Part shown: piece after piece, positions 9,482-23,474 of the stretch | Layout of the letters: each line of letters begins with the position of its first letter | Numbering within the stretch: the stretch's first letter is position 1 | Source of the DNA: Petrolisthes cinctipes | Taxonomy: Eukaryota > Arthropoda > Malacostraca > Decapoda > Porcellanidae | DNA: 64,000 nt | Assembly: GCA_033782935.1 (NCBI GenBank) | Contig: JAWQEG010000169.1 | Coordinates: forward strand, 372,001-436,000 | Direction: 5' to 3' | The notes under the pieces: generated by a model | The model's database searches: none | Told to the model about the DNA's origin: nothing | Seen by the model: only the letters and a program-made list of their open reading frames with translations | Position numbers and translations under genes: made by a program

Positions 9482-11321
9482 TTGAAGATGCATGCACATA
9501 TCGACTTTTGTGCACCTAAAAGATCGATTTTCAGTATGTTTTGAGCATGTATTTTGAAAATACTCTAACACGGAGTAGGCATGTACAGATCGCTTCTGGA
9601 ACCCCTAAATATCGAATTTTCGGGTGTTTTGGGACTGAATTTGAGATATCGATTTTTTGGCACCTAAAAGATCGATTTTTAGCATGTTTTTAGCCTATAT
9701 TTTGAAAATATTCTAGCACTGAGTAGGCATGTACAGATTGCTTCTGGGACCCCAAAATATTGAATTTTCGGGTGTTTTGAGCCTGAATTTGAGATATAAA
9801 CGGGTACAGAAGATACATGCACATATTGACTTTGGGCACCAAAAATATCGATTTTCAGCATGTTTTGGGCCTGAATTTTGAAAATACTCTAACACGGAGT
9901 AGGCATGTACAGATCGCTTCTGGGACCCCAAAATATCGAATTTTCGGGTGTTTAGGGCCAGAATTTGAGATATAAACGGGTACAGAAGATGCATGCACAT
10001 ATCGACTTTTGGGCACCTAAAAGATCGATTTTCAGTATGTTTTTGGCCTGTATTTTGAAAATACTCTAACAAGGAGTAGGCATGTACAGATACCTTCTGG
10101 GACCTCTAAATATCGAATTTTCGGGTGTTTTGGGACTGAATTTGAGATATCGATTTTTTGGCACCTAAAATGTCGATTTTCAGCATGTTTTTAGCCTATA
10201 TTTTGAAAATATTCTAGCACTGTGTAGGCATGTACAGATTGCTTCTGGGACCCCAAAATATTGAATTTTCGGGTGTTTTGAGCCTGAATTTGAGATATAA
10301 ACGGGTACAGAAGATACATGCACATATTGACTTTGGGCATCTAAAATATCGATTTTCAGCATGTTATGGGCCTGTATTTTGAAAATACTCTAACGCTGAG
10401 TAGGCATGTACAGATTGCTTCTGGGACCCCAAAATATTGAATTTTCGGGTGTTTTGAGCCTGAATTTGAGATATAAACGGGTATTGAAGATGCATGCACA
10501 TATCGACTTTTGTGCACCTAAAAGATCGATTTTCAGTATGTTTTGAGCATGTATTTTGAAAATACTCTAACACGGTGTAGGCATGTACAGATCGCTTCTG
10601 GAACCCCTAAATATCGAATTTTCGCGTGTTTTGGGACTGAATTTGAGATATCGATTTTTTGGCACCTAAAATGTCGATTTTTAGCATGTTTTTAGCCTAT
10701 ATTTTGAAAATTTTCTAGCACTGAGTAGGCATGTACAGATTGCTTCTGGGACCCCAAAATATTGAATTTTCGGGTGTTTTGAGCCTGAATTTGAGATATA
10801 AACGGGTACAGAAGATACATGCACATATTGACTTTGGGCACCAAAAATATCGATTTTCAGCATGTTTTGGGCCTGAATTTTGAAAATACTCTAACACGGA
10901 GTAGGCATGTACAGATCGCTTCTGGGACCCCAAAATATCGAATTTTCGGGTGTTTAGGGCCAGAATTTGAGATATAAACGGGTACAGAAGATGCATGCAC
11001 ATATCGACTTTTGGGCACCTAAAAGATCGATTTTCAGTATGTTTTTGGCCTGTATTTTGAAAATACTCTAAGATACCTTCTGGGACCTCTAAATATAGAA
11101 TTTTCGGGTGTTTTGGGACTGAATTTGAGATATCGATTTTTTGGCACCTAAAATATCGATTTTCAGCATGTTTTTAGCCTATATTTTGAAAATATTCTAG
11201 CACTGTGTAGGCATGTACAGATTGCTTCTGGGAGCCCAAAATATTGAATTTTCGGGTGTTTTGAGCCTGAATTTGAGATATAAACGGGTACAGAAGATAC
11301 ATGCACATATTGACTTTGGGC
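9461..11321 (+). repeat. Duplicated block, copy 2 (offset 7299 bp)
   Basis: Copy of 2162-4022. To its right, from about 11321, the best match switches to the block near 7333 at an offset of 3988 bp, continuing with about 1% or less difference to roughly 11774. The region 9.5-11.8 kb is therefore a mosaic of two older superrepeat copies. Confidence 0.8.
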
Positions 11322-11774
11322 ATCTAAAATATCGATTTTCAGCATGTTATGGGCCTGTATTTTGAAAATACTCTAACGCTGAGTAGGCATGTACAGATTG
11401 CTTCTGGTACCCCAAAATATTGAATTTTCGGGTGTTTTGAGCCTGAATTTGAGATATAAACGGGTACAGAAGATGCATGCACATATCGACTTTTGGGCAC
11501 CTAAAAGATCGATTTTCAGTATGTTTTTGGCCTGTATTTTGAAAATACTCTAACAAGGAGTAGGCATGTACAGATACCTTCTGGGACCTCTAAATATCGA
11601 ATTTTCGGGTGTTTTGGGACTGAATTTGAGATATCGATTTTTTGGCACCTAAAATATCGATTTTCAGCATGTTTTTAGCCTATATTTTGAAAATATTCTA
11701 GCACTGTGTAGGCATGTACAGATTGCTTCTGGGACCCCAAAATATTGAATTTTCGGGTGTTTTGAGCCTGAATT
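10638..11774 (+). repeat. Duplicated block, copy 2 (offset 3988 bp)
   Basis: Copy of 6650-7786 with the same 19-bp deletion (11071/11072) and the same CTTCTGGTACCCC near 11403. Confidence 0.78.
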
Positions 11775-12599
11775 TGAGATATAAACGTGTACAGAAGATA
11801 CATGCACATATTGACTTTGGGCATCTAAAATATCGATTTTCAGCATGTTTTGGGCCTGTATTTTGAAAATACTCTAACGCTGAGTAGGCATGTACAGATT
11901 GCTTCTGGGACCCCAAAATATTGAATTTTCGGGTGTTTTGAGACTGAATTTGAGATATAAACGTGTATTGAAGATGCATGCACATATCGACTTTTGTGCA
12001 CCTAAAAGATCGATTTTCAGTATGTTTTGAGCATGTATTTTGAAAATACTCTAACACGGAGTAGGCATGTACAGATCGCTTCTGGAACCCCTGAATATCG
12101 AATTTTCGGGTGTTTTGGGACTGAATTTGAGATATCGATTTTTTGGCACCTAAAAGATCGATTTTTAGCATGTTTTTAGCCTATATTTTGAAAATATTCT
12201 AGCACTGAGTAGGCATGTACAGATTGCTTCTGGGACCCCAAAATATTGAATTTTCGGGTGTTTTGAGCCTGAATTTGAGATATAAACGGGTACAGAAGAT
12301 ACATGCACATATTGACTTTGGGCACCAAAAATATCGATTTTCAGCATGTTTTGGGCCTGAATTTTGAAAATACTCTAGCACGGAGTAGGCATGTACAGAT
12401 CGCTTCTGGGACCCCAAAATATCGAATTTTCGGGTGTTTAGGGCCAGAATTTGAGATATAAACGGGTACAGAAGATGCATGCACATATCGACTTTTGGGC
12501 ACCTAAAAGATCGATTTTCAGTATGTTTTTGGCCTGTATTTTGAAAATACTCTAACACGGAGTAGGCATGTACAGATACCTTCTGGGACCTCTAAATAT

Positions 12600-15500
12600 C
12601 GAATTTTCGGGTGTTTTGGGACTGAATTTGATATATCGATTTTTTGGCACCTAAAATGTCGATTTTTAGCATGTTTTTAGCCTATATTTTGAAAATATTC
12701 TAGCACTGAGTAGGCATGTACAGATTGCTTCTGGGACCCCAAAATATTGAATTTACGGGTGTTTTGAGCCTGAATTTGAGATATAAACGGGTACAGAAGA
12801 TACATGCACATATTGACTTTGGGCACCAAAAATATCGATTTTCAGCATGTTTTGGGCCTGAATTTTGAAAATACTCTAACACGGAGTAGGCATGTACAGA
12901 TCGCTTCTGGGACCCCAAAATATCGAATTTCGGGCCAGAATTTGAGATATAAACGGGTACAGAAGATGCATGCACATATCGACTTTTGGGCACCTAAAAG
13001 ATCGATTTTCAGTATGTTTTTAGCCTGCATTTTGAAAATACTCTAACACGGAGTAGGCATGTACAGATACTTTCTGGGACCTCTAAATATCGAATTTTCG
13101 GGGGTTTTGGGACTGAATTTGAGATATCGATTTTTTGGCACCTAAAATGTCGATTTTTAGCATGTTTTTAGCTTATATTTTGAAAATATTCTAGCACTGT
13201 GTAGGCATGTACAGATTGCTTCTGGGACCCCAAAATATTGAATTTTCGGGTGTTTTGAGCCTGAATTTGAGATATAAACGGGTACAGAAGATACATGCAC
13301 ATATTGACTTTGGGAACCAAAAATATCGATTTTCAGCATGTTTTGGGCCTGAATTTTGAAAATACTCTAACACGGAGTAGGCATGTACAGATCGCTTCTG
13401 GGACCTCTAAATATCGAATTTTCGGGGGTTTTGGGACTGAATTTGAGATATCGATTTTCTGGCACCTAAAATGTCGATTTTTAGCATGTTTTTAACCTAT
13501 ATTTTGAAAATATTCTAGCACTGAGTAGGCATGTACAGATTGCTTCTGGGACCCCAAAATATTGAATTTTCGGGTGTTTTGAGCCTGAATTTGAGATATA
13601 AACGGGTACAGAAGATACATGCACATATAGACTTTGGGCACCAAAATATCGATTTTCAGCATGTTTTGGGCCTGAATTTTGAAAATACTCTAACAAGGAG
13701 TAGGCATGTACAGATCGCTTCTGGGACCCCAAAATATCGAATTTTCGAGTGTTTTGAGCCTGAATTTGAGATATCGACTTTTTGGCACCTAAAAGATCGA
13801 TTTTTAGCATGTTTTTAGCCTATATTTTGAAAATATTCTAGCACTGAGTAGGCATGTACAGATTGCTTCTGGGACCCCAAAATATTGAATTTTCGGGTGT
13901 TTTGAGCCTGAATTTGAGATATAAACGGGTACAGAAGATACATGCACATATTGACTTTGGGCACCAAAAATATCGATTTCCAGCATGTTTTGGGCCTGAA
14001 TTTTGAAAATACTCTAACACTGAGTAGGCATGTACAGATTGCTTGTGGGACCCCAAAATATTGAATTTTCGGGTGTTTTGAGCCTGAATTTGAGATATAA
14101 ACGGGTACAGAAGATACATGCACATATTGACTTTGGGCATCTAAAATATCGATTTTCAGCATGTTTTGGGCCTGAATTTTGAAAATACTCTAACACTGAG
14201 TAGACATGTACAGATTGCTTCTGGGACCCCAAAATATTGAATTTTCGGGTGTTTAGGGCCAGAATTTGAGATATCGATTTTTTGGCACCTAAAATGTCGA
14301 TTTTTAGCATGTTTTTTGCCTTTTTTTTGAAAATATTCTAGCACTGTGTAGGCATGTACAGATTGCTTCTGGGACCCCAAAATATTGAATTTTCGGGTGT
14401 TTTAAGCCTGAATTTGAGATATAAACGGGTACTGAAGATGCATGCACATATCGACTTTTGTTCACCTAAAAGATCGATTTTCAGTATGTTTTGAGCATAT
14501 ATTTTGAAAATACTCTAACACGGAGTAGGCATGTACAGATCGCTTCTGAGACCCCTAAATATCGAATTTTCGGGTGTTTTGGGACTGAATTTGATATATC
14601 GATTTTTTGGCACCTAAAATGTCGATTTTTAGCATGTTTTTAGCCTATATATTGAAAATATTCTAGCACTGTGTAGGCATGTACAGATTGCTTCTGGGAC
14701 CCCAAAATATTGAATTTTCGGGTGTTTTGAGCCTGAATTTGAGATATATACGGGTACAGAAGATACATGCACATATTGACTTTGGGCATCTAAAATATCG
14801 ATTTTCAGCATGTTTTAGGCCTGTATTTTGAAAATACTCTAACACTGAGTAAACATGTACAGATTCCTTCTGGGACCCCAAAATATTGAATTTTCGGGTG
14901 TTTTGAGCCTGAATTTGAGATATAAACGGGTACTGAAGATGCATGCACATATCGACTTTTGTGCACCAAAAATATCGATTTTCAGCATGTTTTGGGCCTG
15001 AATTTTAAAAATACTCTAACACGGAGTAGGCATGTACAGATCGCTTCTGGGACCCCAAAATATCGAATTTTTGGGTGTTTAGGGCCAGAATTTGAGATAT
15101 AAACGGGTACAGAAGATGCATGCACATATCGACTTTTGGGCACCTAAAAGATCGATTTTCAGTATGTTTTTGGCCTGTATTTTAAAAATACTCTAACACG
15201 GAGTAGGCATGTACAGATACCTTCTGGGAACTCTAAATATCGAATTTTCGGGTGTTTTGGGACTGAATTTGAGATATCGATTTTTTGGCACCTAAAATGT
15301 CGATTTTTAGCATGTTTTTAGCCTATATTTTGAAAATATTCTAGCACTGTGTAGGCATGTACAGATTGCTTCTGGGATCCCAAATTATTTAATTTTCGGG
15401 TGTTTTGAGCCTGAATTTGAGATATAAACGGGTACAGAAGATACATGCACATATTGACTTTGGACATCTAAAATATCGATTTTCAGCATGTTTTGGGCCT

Positions 15501-18500
15501 GAATTTTGAAAATACTCTAACACGGAGTAGGCATATACAGATCGCTTCTGGGACCCCAAAATATCGAATTTTCGGGTGTTTATTGCCAGAATTTGAGATA
15601 TAAACGGGTACAGAAGATGCATGCACATATCGACTTTTGGCCACCTAAAAGATCGATTTTCAGTATGTTTTTGGCCTGTATTTTGAAAATACTCTAACAC
15701 GGAGTAGGCATGTACAGATACCTTCTGGGACCTCTAAATATCGAATTTTCGGGTGTTTTGGGACTGAATTTGAGATATCGATTTTTTGGCACCTAAAATG
15801 TCGATTTTTAGCATGTTTTTTGCCTTTTTTTTGAAAATATTCTAGCACTGTGTAGGCATGTACAGATTGCTTCTGGGACCCCAAAATATTGAATTTTCGG
15901 GTGTTTTAAGCCTGAATTTGAGATATAAACGGGTACAGAAGATACATGCACATATTGACTTTGGGCATCTAAAATATCGATTTTCAGTATGTTTTGGGCC
16001 TGTATTTTAAAAATACTATAACACTGAGTAGGCATGTACAGATTGCTTCTGGGACCCCAAAATATTGAATTTTCGGGTGTTTTGAGCCTGAATTTGAGAT
16101 ATAAACGGGTACAGAAGATACATGCACATATTGACTTTGGGCACCAAAAATATCGATTTTCATCATGTTTTGGGCCTGAATTTTGAAAATACTCTAACAC
16201 GGAGTAGGCATGTACAGATCGCTTCTGGGACCTCAAAATATCGAATTTTCGGGTGTTTAGGGCCAGAATTTGAGATATAAACGGGTACAGAAGATGCATG
16301 AACATATCGAATTTTGGGCACCTAAAAGATCGATTTTCAGTATGTTTTTGGCCTGCATTTTGAAAATACTATAGCACGGAGTAGGCATGTACAGATCGCT
16401 TCTGGGACCCCTAAATATCGAATTTTCGGGTGTTTTGGGACTGAATTTGAGATATCGACTTTTTGGCACCTAAAAGATCGATTTTTAGCATGTTTTTAGC
16501 CTATATTTTGAAAATATTCTAGCACTGAGTAGGCATGTACAGATTGCTTCTGGGACCCAAAAATATTGAATTTTTGGGTGTTTTGAGCCTGAATTTGAGA
16601 TATAAACGGGTACAGAAGATACATGCACATATTGACTTTGGGCACCAAAAATATCGATTTTCAGCATGTTTTGGGCCTGAATTTTGAAAATACTCTAACA
16701 CGGAGTAGGCATGTACAGATCGCTTCTGGGACCCCAAAATATCGAATTTTCGGGTGATTAGGGCCAGAATTTAAGATATCGATTTTTTGGCACCAAAAAT
16801 GTGCATTTTTAGCATGTTTTTAGCCTATATTTTGAAAATATTCTAGCACTGTACAGATTGCTTCTGGGACCCCAAAATATTGAATTTTCGGGTGTTTTGA
16901 GCCTGAATTTGAGATATAAACGGGTACAGAAGATACATGCACATATTGACTTTGGGCACCAAAAATATCGATTTTCAGCATGTTTTGGGCCTGAATTTTG
17001 AAAATACTCTAACACGGAGTAGGCATGTACAGATCGCTTCTGGGACCCCAAAATATCGAATTTTCGGGTGTTTAGGGCCAGAATTTGAGATATAAACGGG
17101 TACAGAAGATGCATGCACATATCGACTTTTGGGCACCTAAAAGATCGATTTTCAGTATGTTTTTGGCCTGTATTTTGAAAATACTCTAACACGGAGTAGG
17201 CATGTACAGATACCTTCTGGGACCTCTAAATATCGAATTTTCGGGTGTTTTGAGACGGAATTTGAGATATCGATTTTTTGGCACATAAAATGTCGATTTT
17301 TAGCATGTTTTTAGCCTATATTTTGAAAATATTCTAGCACTGTACAGATTGCTTCTGGGACCCCAAAATATTGAATTTTCGGGTGTTTTGAGCCTGAATT
17401 TGAGATATAAACGGGTACAGAAGATACATGCACATATTGACTATGTGCATCTAAAATATCGATTTTCAGCATGTTTTGGGCCTGAATTTTGGAAATACTC
17501 TAACACGGAGTAGGCATGTACAGATCGCTTCTGGGACCCCAAAATATCGAATTTTCGGGTGTTTTGGGACTGAATTTGAGATATCGATTTTTTGGCACCT
17601 AAAATGTCGATTTTTAGCATGTTTTTCGCCTATATCTTGAAAATATTCTAGCACTGTGTAGGCATGTACAGATTGCTTCTGGGACCCCAAAATATTGAAT
17701 TTTCAGGTGTTTTGAGCCTGAATTTGAGATATAAACGGGTACAGAAGATACATGCACATATTGACTTTGGGCATCTAAAATATCGATTTTCATCATGTTT
17801 TGGGCCTGAATTTTGAAAATACTCTAATACGGAGTAGGCATGTACAGATCGCTTCTGGGACCTCAAAATATCGAATTTTCGGGTGTTTAGGGCCAGAATT
17901 TGAGATATAAACGGGTACAGAAGATGCATGCACATATCGAATTTTGGGCACCTAAAAGATCGATTTTCAGTATGTTTTTGGCCTGAATTTTGAAAATACT
18001 ATAGCACGGAGTAGGCATGTACAGATCGCTTCTGGGACCCCTAAATATCGAATTTTCGGGTGTTTTGGGACTGAATTTGAGATATCGACTTTTTGGCACC
18101 TAAAAGATCGATTTTTAGCATGTTTTGAGCCTATATTTTGAAAATATTCTAGCACTGAGTAGGCATGTACAGATTGCTTCTGGGACCCAAAAATATTGAA
18201 TTTTTGGGTGTTTTGAGCCTGAATTTGAGATATAAACGGGTACAGAAGATACATGCACATATTGACTTTGGGCACCAAAAATATCGATTTTCAGCATGTT
18301 TTGGGCCTGAATTTTGAAAATACTCTAACACGGAGTAGGCATGTACAGATCGCTTCTGGGACCCCAAAACTACGAATTTTCGAGTGTTTAGGGCCAGAAT
18401 TTGAGATATAAATGGGTACAGAAGATGCATGCACATATCGACTTTTGGGCACCTAAAAGATCGATTTTCAGTATGTTTTGAGCATGTATTTTGAAAATAC

Positions 18501-21500
18501 TCTAACACGGAGTAGGCATGTACAGATCGCTTCTGGGACCCCTAAATATCGAATTTTCGGGTGTTTTGGGACTGAATTTGAGATATCGACTTTTTGGCAC
18601 CTAAAAGATCGATTTTTAGCATGTTTTTAGCCTATATTTTAAAAATATTCTAGCACTGAGTAGGCATGTACAGATTGCTTCAGGGACCCCAAAATATTGA
18701 ATTTTCGGGTGTTTTGAGCCTGAATTTGAGATATAAACGGGTACAGAAGATACATGCACATATTGACTTTGGGCACCAAAAATATCGATTTTCAGCATGT
18801 TTTGGGCCTGAATTTTGAAAATACTCTAACACGGAGTAGGCATGTACAGATCGCTTCTGGGACCCCAAAATATCGAATTTTCGGGTGTTTAGGGCCAGAA
18901 TTTGAGATATAAACGGGTACAGAAGATGCATGCACATATCGACTTTTGGGCACCTAAAAGATCGATTTTCAGTATGTTTTTGGCCTGTATTTTGAAAATA
19001 CTCTAACACGGAGTAGGCATGTACAGATACCTTCTGGGACCTCTAAATATCGAATTTTCGGGTGTTTTGGGACGGAATTTGAGATATCGATTTTTTGGCA
19101 CATAAAATGTCGATTTTTAGCATGTTTTTAGCCTATATTTTGAAAATATTCTAGCACTGTACAGATTGCTTCTGGGACCCCAAAATATTGAATTTTCGGG
19201 TGTTTTGAGCCTGAATTTGAGATATAAACGGGTACAGAAGATACATGCACATATTGACTATGTGCATCTAAAATATCGATTTTCAGCATGTTTTGGGCCT
19301 GAATTTTGGAAATACTCTAACACGGAGTAGGCATGTACAGATCGCTTCTGGGACCCCAAAATATCGAATTTTCGGGTGTTTAGGGCCAGAATTTGAGATA
19401 TAAACGAGTACAGAAGATGCATGCACATATCGACTTTTGGGCACCTAAAAGATCGATTTTCAGTATGTTTTTGGCCTGTATTTTGAAAATACTCTAACAC
19501 GGAGTAGGCATGTACAGATACCTTCTGGGACCTCTAAATATCGAATTTTCGGGTGTTTTGGGACTGAATTTGATATATCGATTTTTTGGCACCTAAAATG
19601 TCGATTTTTAGCATGTTTTTAGCCTATATTTTGAAAATATTCTAGCACTGTGTAGGCATGTACAAATTGCTTCTGGGACCCCAAAATCTTGAATTTTCGG
19701 GTGTTTTGAGCCTGAATTTGAGATATAAACGGGTACAGAAGATACATGCACATATTGACTTTGGGCATCCAAAAGATCGATTTTTAGCATGTTTTGGGCC
19801 TGTATTTTGAAAATACTCTAACACTGAGTAGGCATGTACAGATTGCTTCTGGGAACCTAAAATATTGAATTTTCGGGTGTTTTGAGCCTGAATTTGAGAT
19901 ATAAACGGGTAATGAAGATGGATGCACATATTGACTTTGGGCATCTAAAATATCGATTTTCAGCATGTTTAGGGCCTGTATTTTGAAAATACTCTAACAC
20001 TGAGTAGGCATGTACAGATTGCTTCTGGGACCCCAAAATATTGAATTTTCGGGTGTTTTGAGCCTGAATTTGAGATATCGACTTTTTGGCACCTAAAAGA
20101 TCGATTTTTAGCATGTTTTTAGCCTATATTTTGAAAATATTCTAGCACTGTACAGATTGCTTCTGGGACCCCAAAATATTGAATTTTCGGGTGTTTTGAG
20201 CCTGAATTTGAGATATAAACGGGTACAGAAGATACATGCACATATTGACTTTGGACATCTAAAATATCGATTTTCAGTATGTTTTGAGCATGTATTTTGA
20301 AAATACTCTAACACGGAGTAGGCATGTACAGATCACTTCTGGGACACCTAAATATCGAATTTTCGGGCGTTTTGGGACTGAATTTGAGATATCGACTTTT
20401 TGGCACCTAAAAGATCGATTTTTAGCATGTTTTTAGTCTATATTTTGAAAATATTCTAGCACTGTACAGATTGCTTCTGGGACCCCAAAATATTCAATTT
20501 TCGGGTGTTTTGAGCCTGAATTTGAGATATAAACGGGTACAGAAGATACATGCACATATTGACTTTGGGCACCAAAAATATCGATTTTCAGCATGTTTTG
20601 GGCCTGAATTTTGAAAATACTATAACACGGAGTAGGCATGTACAGATCGCTTCTGGGACCCCAAAATATCGAATTTTCGGGTGTTTAGGGCCAGAATTTG
20701 AGATATAAACGGGTACAGAAGATGCATGCACATATCGACTTTTGGGCACCTAAAAGATCGATTTTCAGTATGTTTTTGGCCTGTATTTTGAAAATACTCT
20801 AACACGGAGTAGGCATGTACAGATACCTTCTGGGACCTCTAAATATCGAATTTTCGGGTGTTTTGGGACTGAATTTGAGATATCGATTTTTTGGCACATA
20901 AAATGTCGATTTTTAGCATGTTTTTAGCCTATATTTTGAAAATATTCTAGCACTGTGTAGGCATGTACAGATTGCTTCTGGGACCCCAAAATATTGAATT
21001 TTCGGGTGTTTTGAGCCTGAATTTGAGATATAAACGGGTACAGAAGATACATGCACATATTGACTTTGGGCATCTAAAATATCGATTTTCAGCATGTTTT
21101 GGGCCTGTATTTTGAATATACTCTAACACTGAGTAGGCATGTACAGATTGCTTCTGGGACTCCAAAATATTGAATTTTCGGGTGTTTTGAGCCAGAATTT
21201 GAGATATAAACGGGTACTGAAGATGCATGCACATATCGACTTTTGTGCACCTAAAAGATCGATTTTCAGTATGTTTTGAGCATGTATTTTGAAAATACTC
21301 TAACACGGAGTAGGCATGTACAGATCGCTTCTGGGACCCCTAAATATCGAATTTTCGGGTGTTTTGGGACTGAATTTGAGATATCGACTTTTTGGCACCT
21401 AAAAGATCGATTTTTAGCATATTTTTAGCCTATGTTTTGAAAATATTCTAGCACTGTGTAGGCATGTACAGATTGCTTCTGGGACCCCAAAATATTGAAT

Positions 21501-23000
21501 TTTCGGGTGTTTTGAGCCTGAATTTGAGATATAAACGGGTACAGAAGATACATGCACATATTGACTTTGGGCACCAAAAATATCGATTTTCAGCATGTTT
21601 TGGGCCTGAATTTTGAAAATACTCTAACATGAAGTAGGCATGTACAGATCGCTTCTGGGACCCCAAAATATCGAATTTTCGGGTGTTTAGGGCCATAATT
21701 TGAGATATAAACGGGTACAGAAGATGAATGCACATATCAACTTTTGGGCACCTAAAAGATCGATTTTCAGTATGTTTTTGGCCTGTATTTTGAAAATACT
21801 CTAACACGGAGTAGGCATGTACAGATACCTTCTGGGACCCCTAAATATCGAATTTTCGGGTGTTTTGGGACTGAATTTGAGATATCGATTTTTTGGCACC
21901 TAAAATGTCGATTTTTAGCATGTTTTTAGCCTATATTTTGAAAATATTCTAGCACTGTGTAGGCATGTACAGATTGCTTCTGGGACCCCAACATATTGAA
22001 TTTTAGGGTGTTTTGAGCCTGAATTTGAGATATAAACGGGTACAGAAAATACATGCACATATTGACTTTGGGCCCCAAAAATATCGATTTTCAGCATGTT
22101 TTTGGCCTGTATTTTGAAAATACTCTAACACGGAGTAGGCATGTACAGATCGCTTCTGGGACCCCAAAATATCGTATTTTCGGGTGTTTAGGGCCAGAAT
22201 TTGAGATATAAGCGGGTACAGAAGATGCATGCACATATCGACTTTTGGCCACCTAAAAGATCGATTTTCAGTATGTTTTGAGCATGTATTTTGAAAATAC
22301 TCTAACACGGAGTAGGCATGTACAGATCGCTTCTGGGACCCCTAAATATCGAATTTTCGGGTGTTTTGGGACTGAATTTGAGATATCGACTTTTTGGCAC
22401 CTAAAAGATCGATTTTTAGCATGTTTTTAGCCTATTTTTTGAAAATATTCTAGCACTGTACAGATTGCTTCTGGGACCCCAAAATATTGAATTTTCGGGT
22501 GTTTTGAGCCTGAATGCGAGATATAAATGGGTACAGAAGATACATGCACATATTGACTTTGGGCACCAAAAATATCGATTTTCAGCATGTTTTGGGCCAG
22601 AATTTTGAAAATACTCTAACACGGAGTAGGCATGTACAGATCGCTTCTGGGACCCCAAAATATCGAATTTTCGGGTGTTTAGGGCCAGAATTTGAGATAT
22701 AAACGGGTACAGAAGATGCATGCACATATCGACTTTTGGGCACCTAAAAGATCGGTTTTCAGTATGTTTTTGGCCTGTATTTTGAAAATACTCTAACACG
22801 GAGTAGGCATGTACAGATACCTTCTGGGACCTCTAAATATCGAATTTTCGGGTGTTTTGGGACTGAATTTGAGATATCGATTTTTTGGCACCTAAAATGT
22901 CGATTTTTAGCATGTTTTTTGCCTATATTTTGAAAATTTTCTAGCACTGTGTAGGCATGTACAGATTGCTTCTGGGACCCCAAAATATTGAATTTTCGGG
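12600..23000 (+). repeat. Irregular, more diverged stretch of the same satellite
   Basis: The family and orientation are unchanged, but the units are less regular: private substitutions, small deletions (TATCGAATTTCGGGCC near 12925), a T-rich variant (GCCTTTTTTTTGAAAAT near 14328 and 15826), TATATACGGGTAC near 14745 and AAATTATTTAATTTTC near 15382. Unit order often departs from M1-M2-M3, with dimers and trimers of other composition. Edges are approximate. Confidence 0.7.
16841..16860 (+). repeat. First occurrence of the 10-bp-deletion M1 subfamily
   Basis: Here CTAGCACTGTACAGATTGC replaces CTAGCACTGTGTAGGCATGTACAG. The loss of 10 bp between two GT dinucleotides makes a 138-bp M1 and a 491-bp HOR. 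I saw no copy of this junction to the left of 16.8 kb, and many to the right up to about 62 kb. Confidence 0.85.
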
Positions 23001-23379
23001 TGTTTTGAGCCTGAATTTGAGATATAAACGGGTACAGAAGATACATGCACATATTGACTTTGGGCATCTAAAATATCGATTTTCTGCATGTTTTTGGGCC
23101 TGTATTTTGAAAATACTCTAACACTGAGTAGGCATGTACAGATTGCTTCTGGGACCCCAAAATATTGAATTTTCGGGTGTTTTGAGCCTGAATTTGAGAT
23201 ATAAACGGGTACTGAAGATGCATGCACATATCGACTTTTGTGCACCTAAAAGATCGATTTTCAGTATGTTTTGAGCATGTATTTTGAAAATACTCTAACA
23301 CGGAGTAGGCATGTACAGATCGCTTCTGGGACCCCTAAATATCGAATTTTCGGGTGTTTTGGGACTGAATTTGAGATAT

Positions 23380-23474
23380 CGACTTTTTGGCACCTAAAAG
23401 TAGGCATGTACAGATACCTTCTGGGACCTCTAAATATCGAATTTTCGGGTGTTTTGGGACTGAATTTGAGATAT
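23380..23474 (+). repeat. 95-bp M1/M3 chimeric monomer (junction 23400/23401)
   Basis: The unit starts as M1 (GATATCGACTTTTTGGCACC) and jumps at CTAAAAG to TAGGCATGTACAGATACC of M3, losing 53 bp relative to M1. The microhomology AAAAG is shared with the M3 variant AACAAAAAGTAGG. First of eight copies. Confidence 0.88.

Noticed and set aside
12804..13046. Plus-strand open frames of 62-95 codons, such as those starting MHILTLGTKNIDFQ or MRDINGYRRYMHILT
   Set aside because: They are reads through the same satellite monomers on the other strand. Their presence depends on single-base variants such as GAATGCGAG, not on any conserved gene structure.
15808..16305. Longest minus-strand open frame, about 165 codons, with many relatives of 60-157 codons through the window
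   Set aside because: These frames recur because the 501-bp HOR is a multiple of three and a few stops recur with it. Family indels of 1, 10, 19, 29 and 53 bp freely shift the frame, different frames of the same monomers give different 'proteins', and no domain, signal peptide or coding context is visible.
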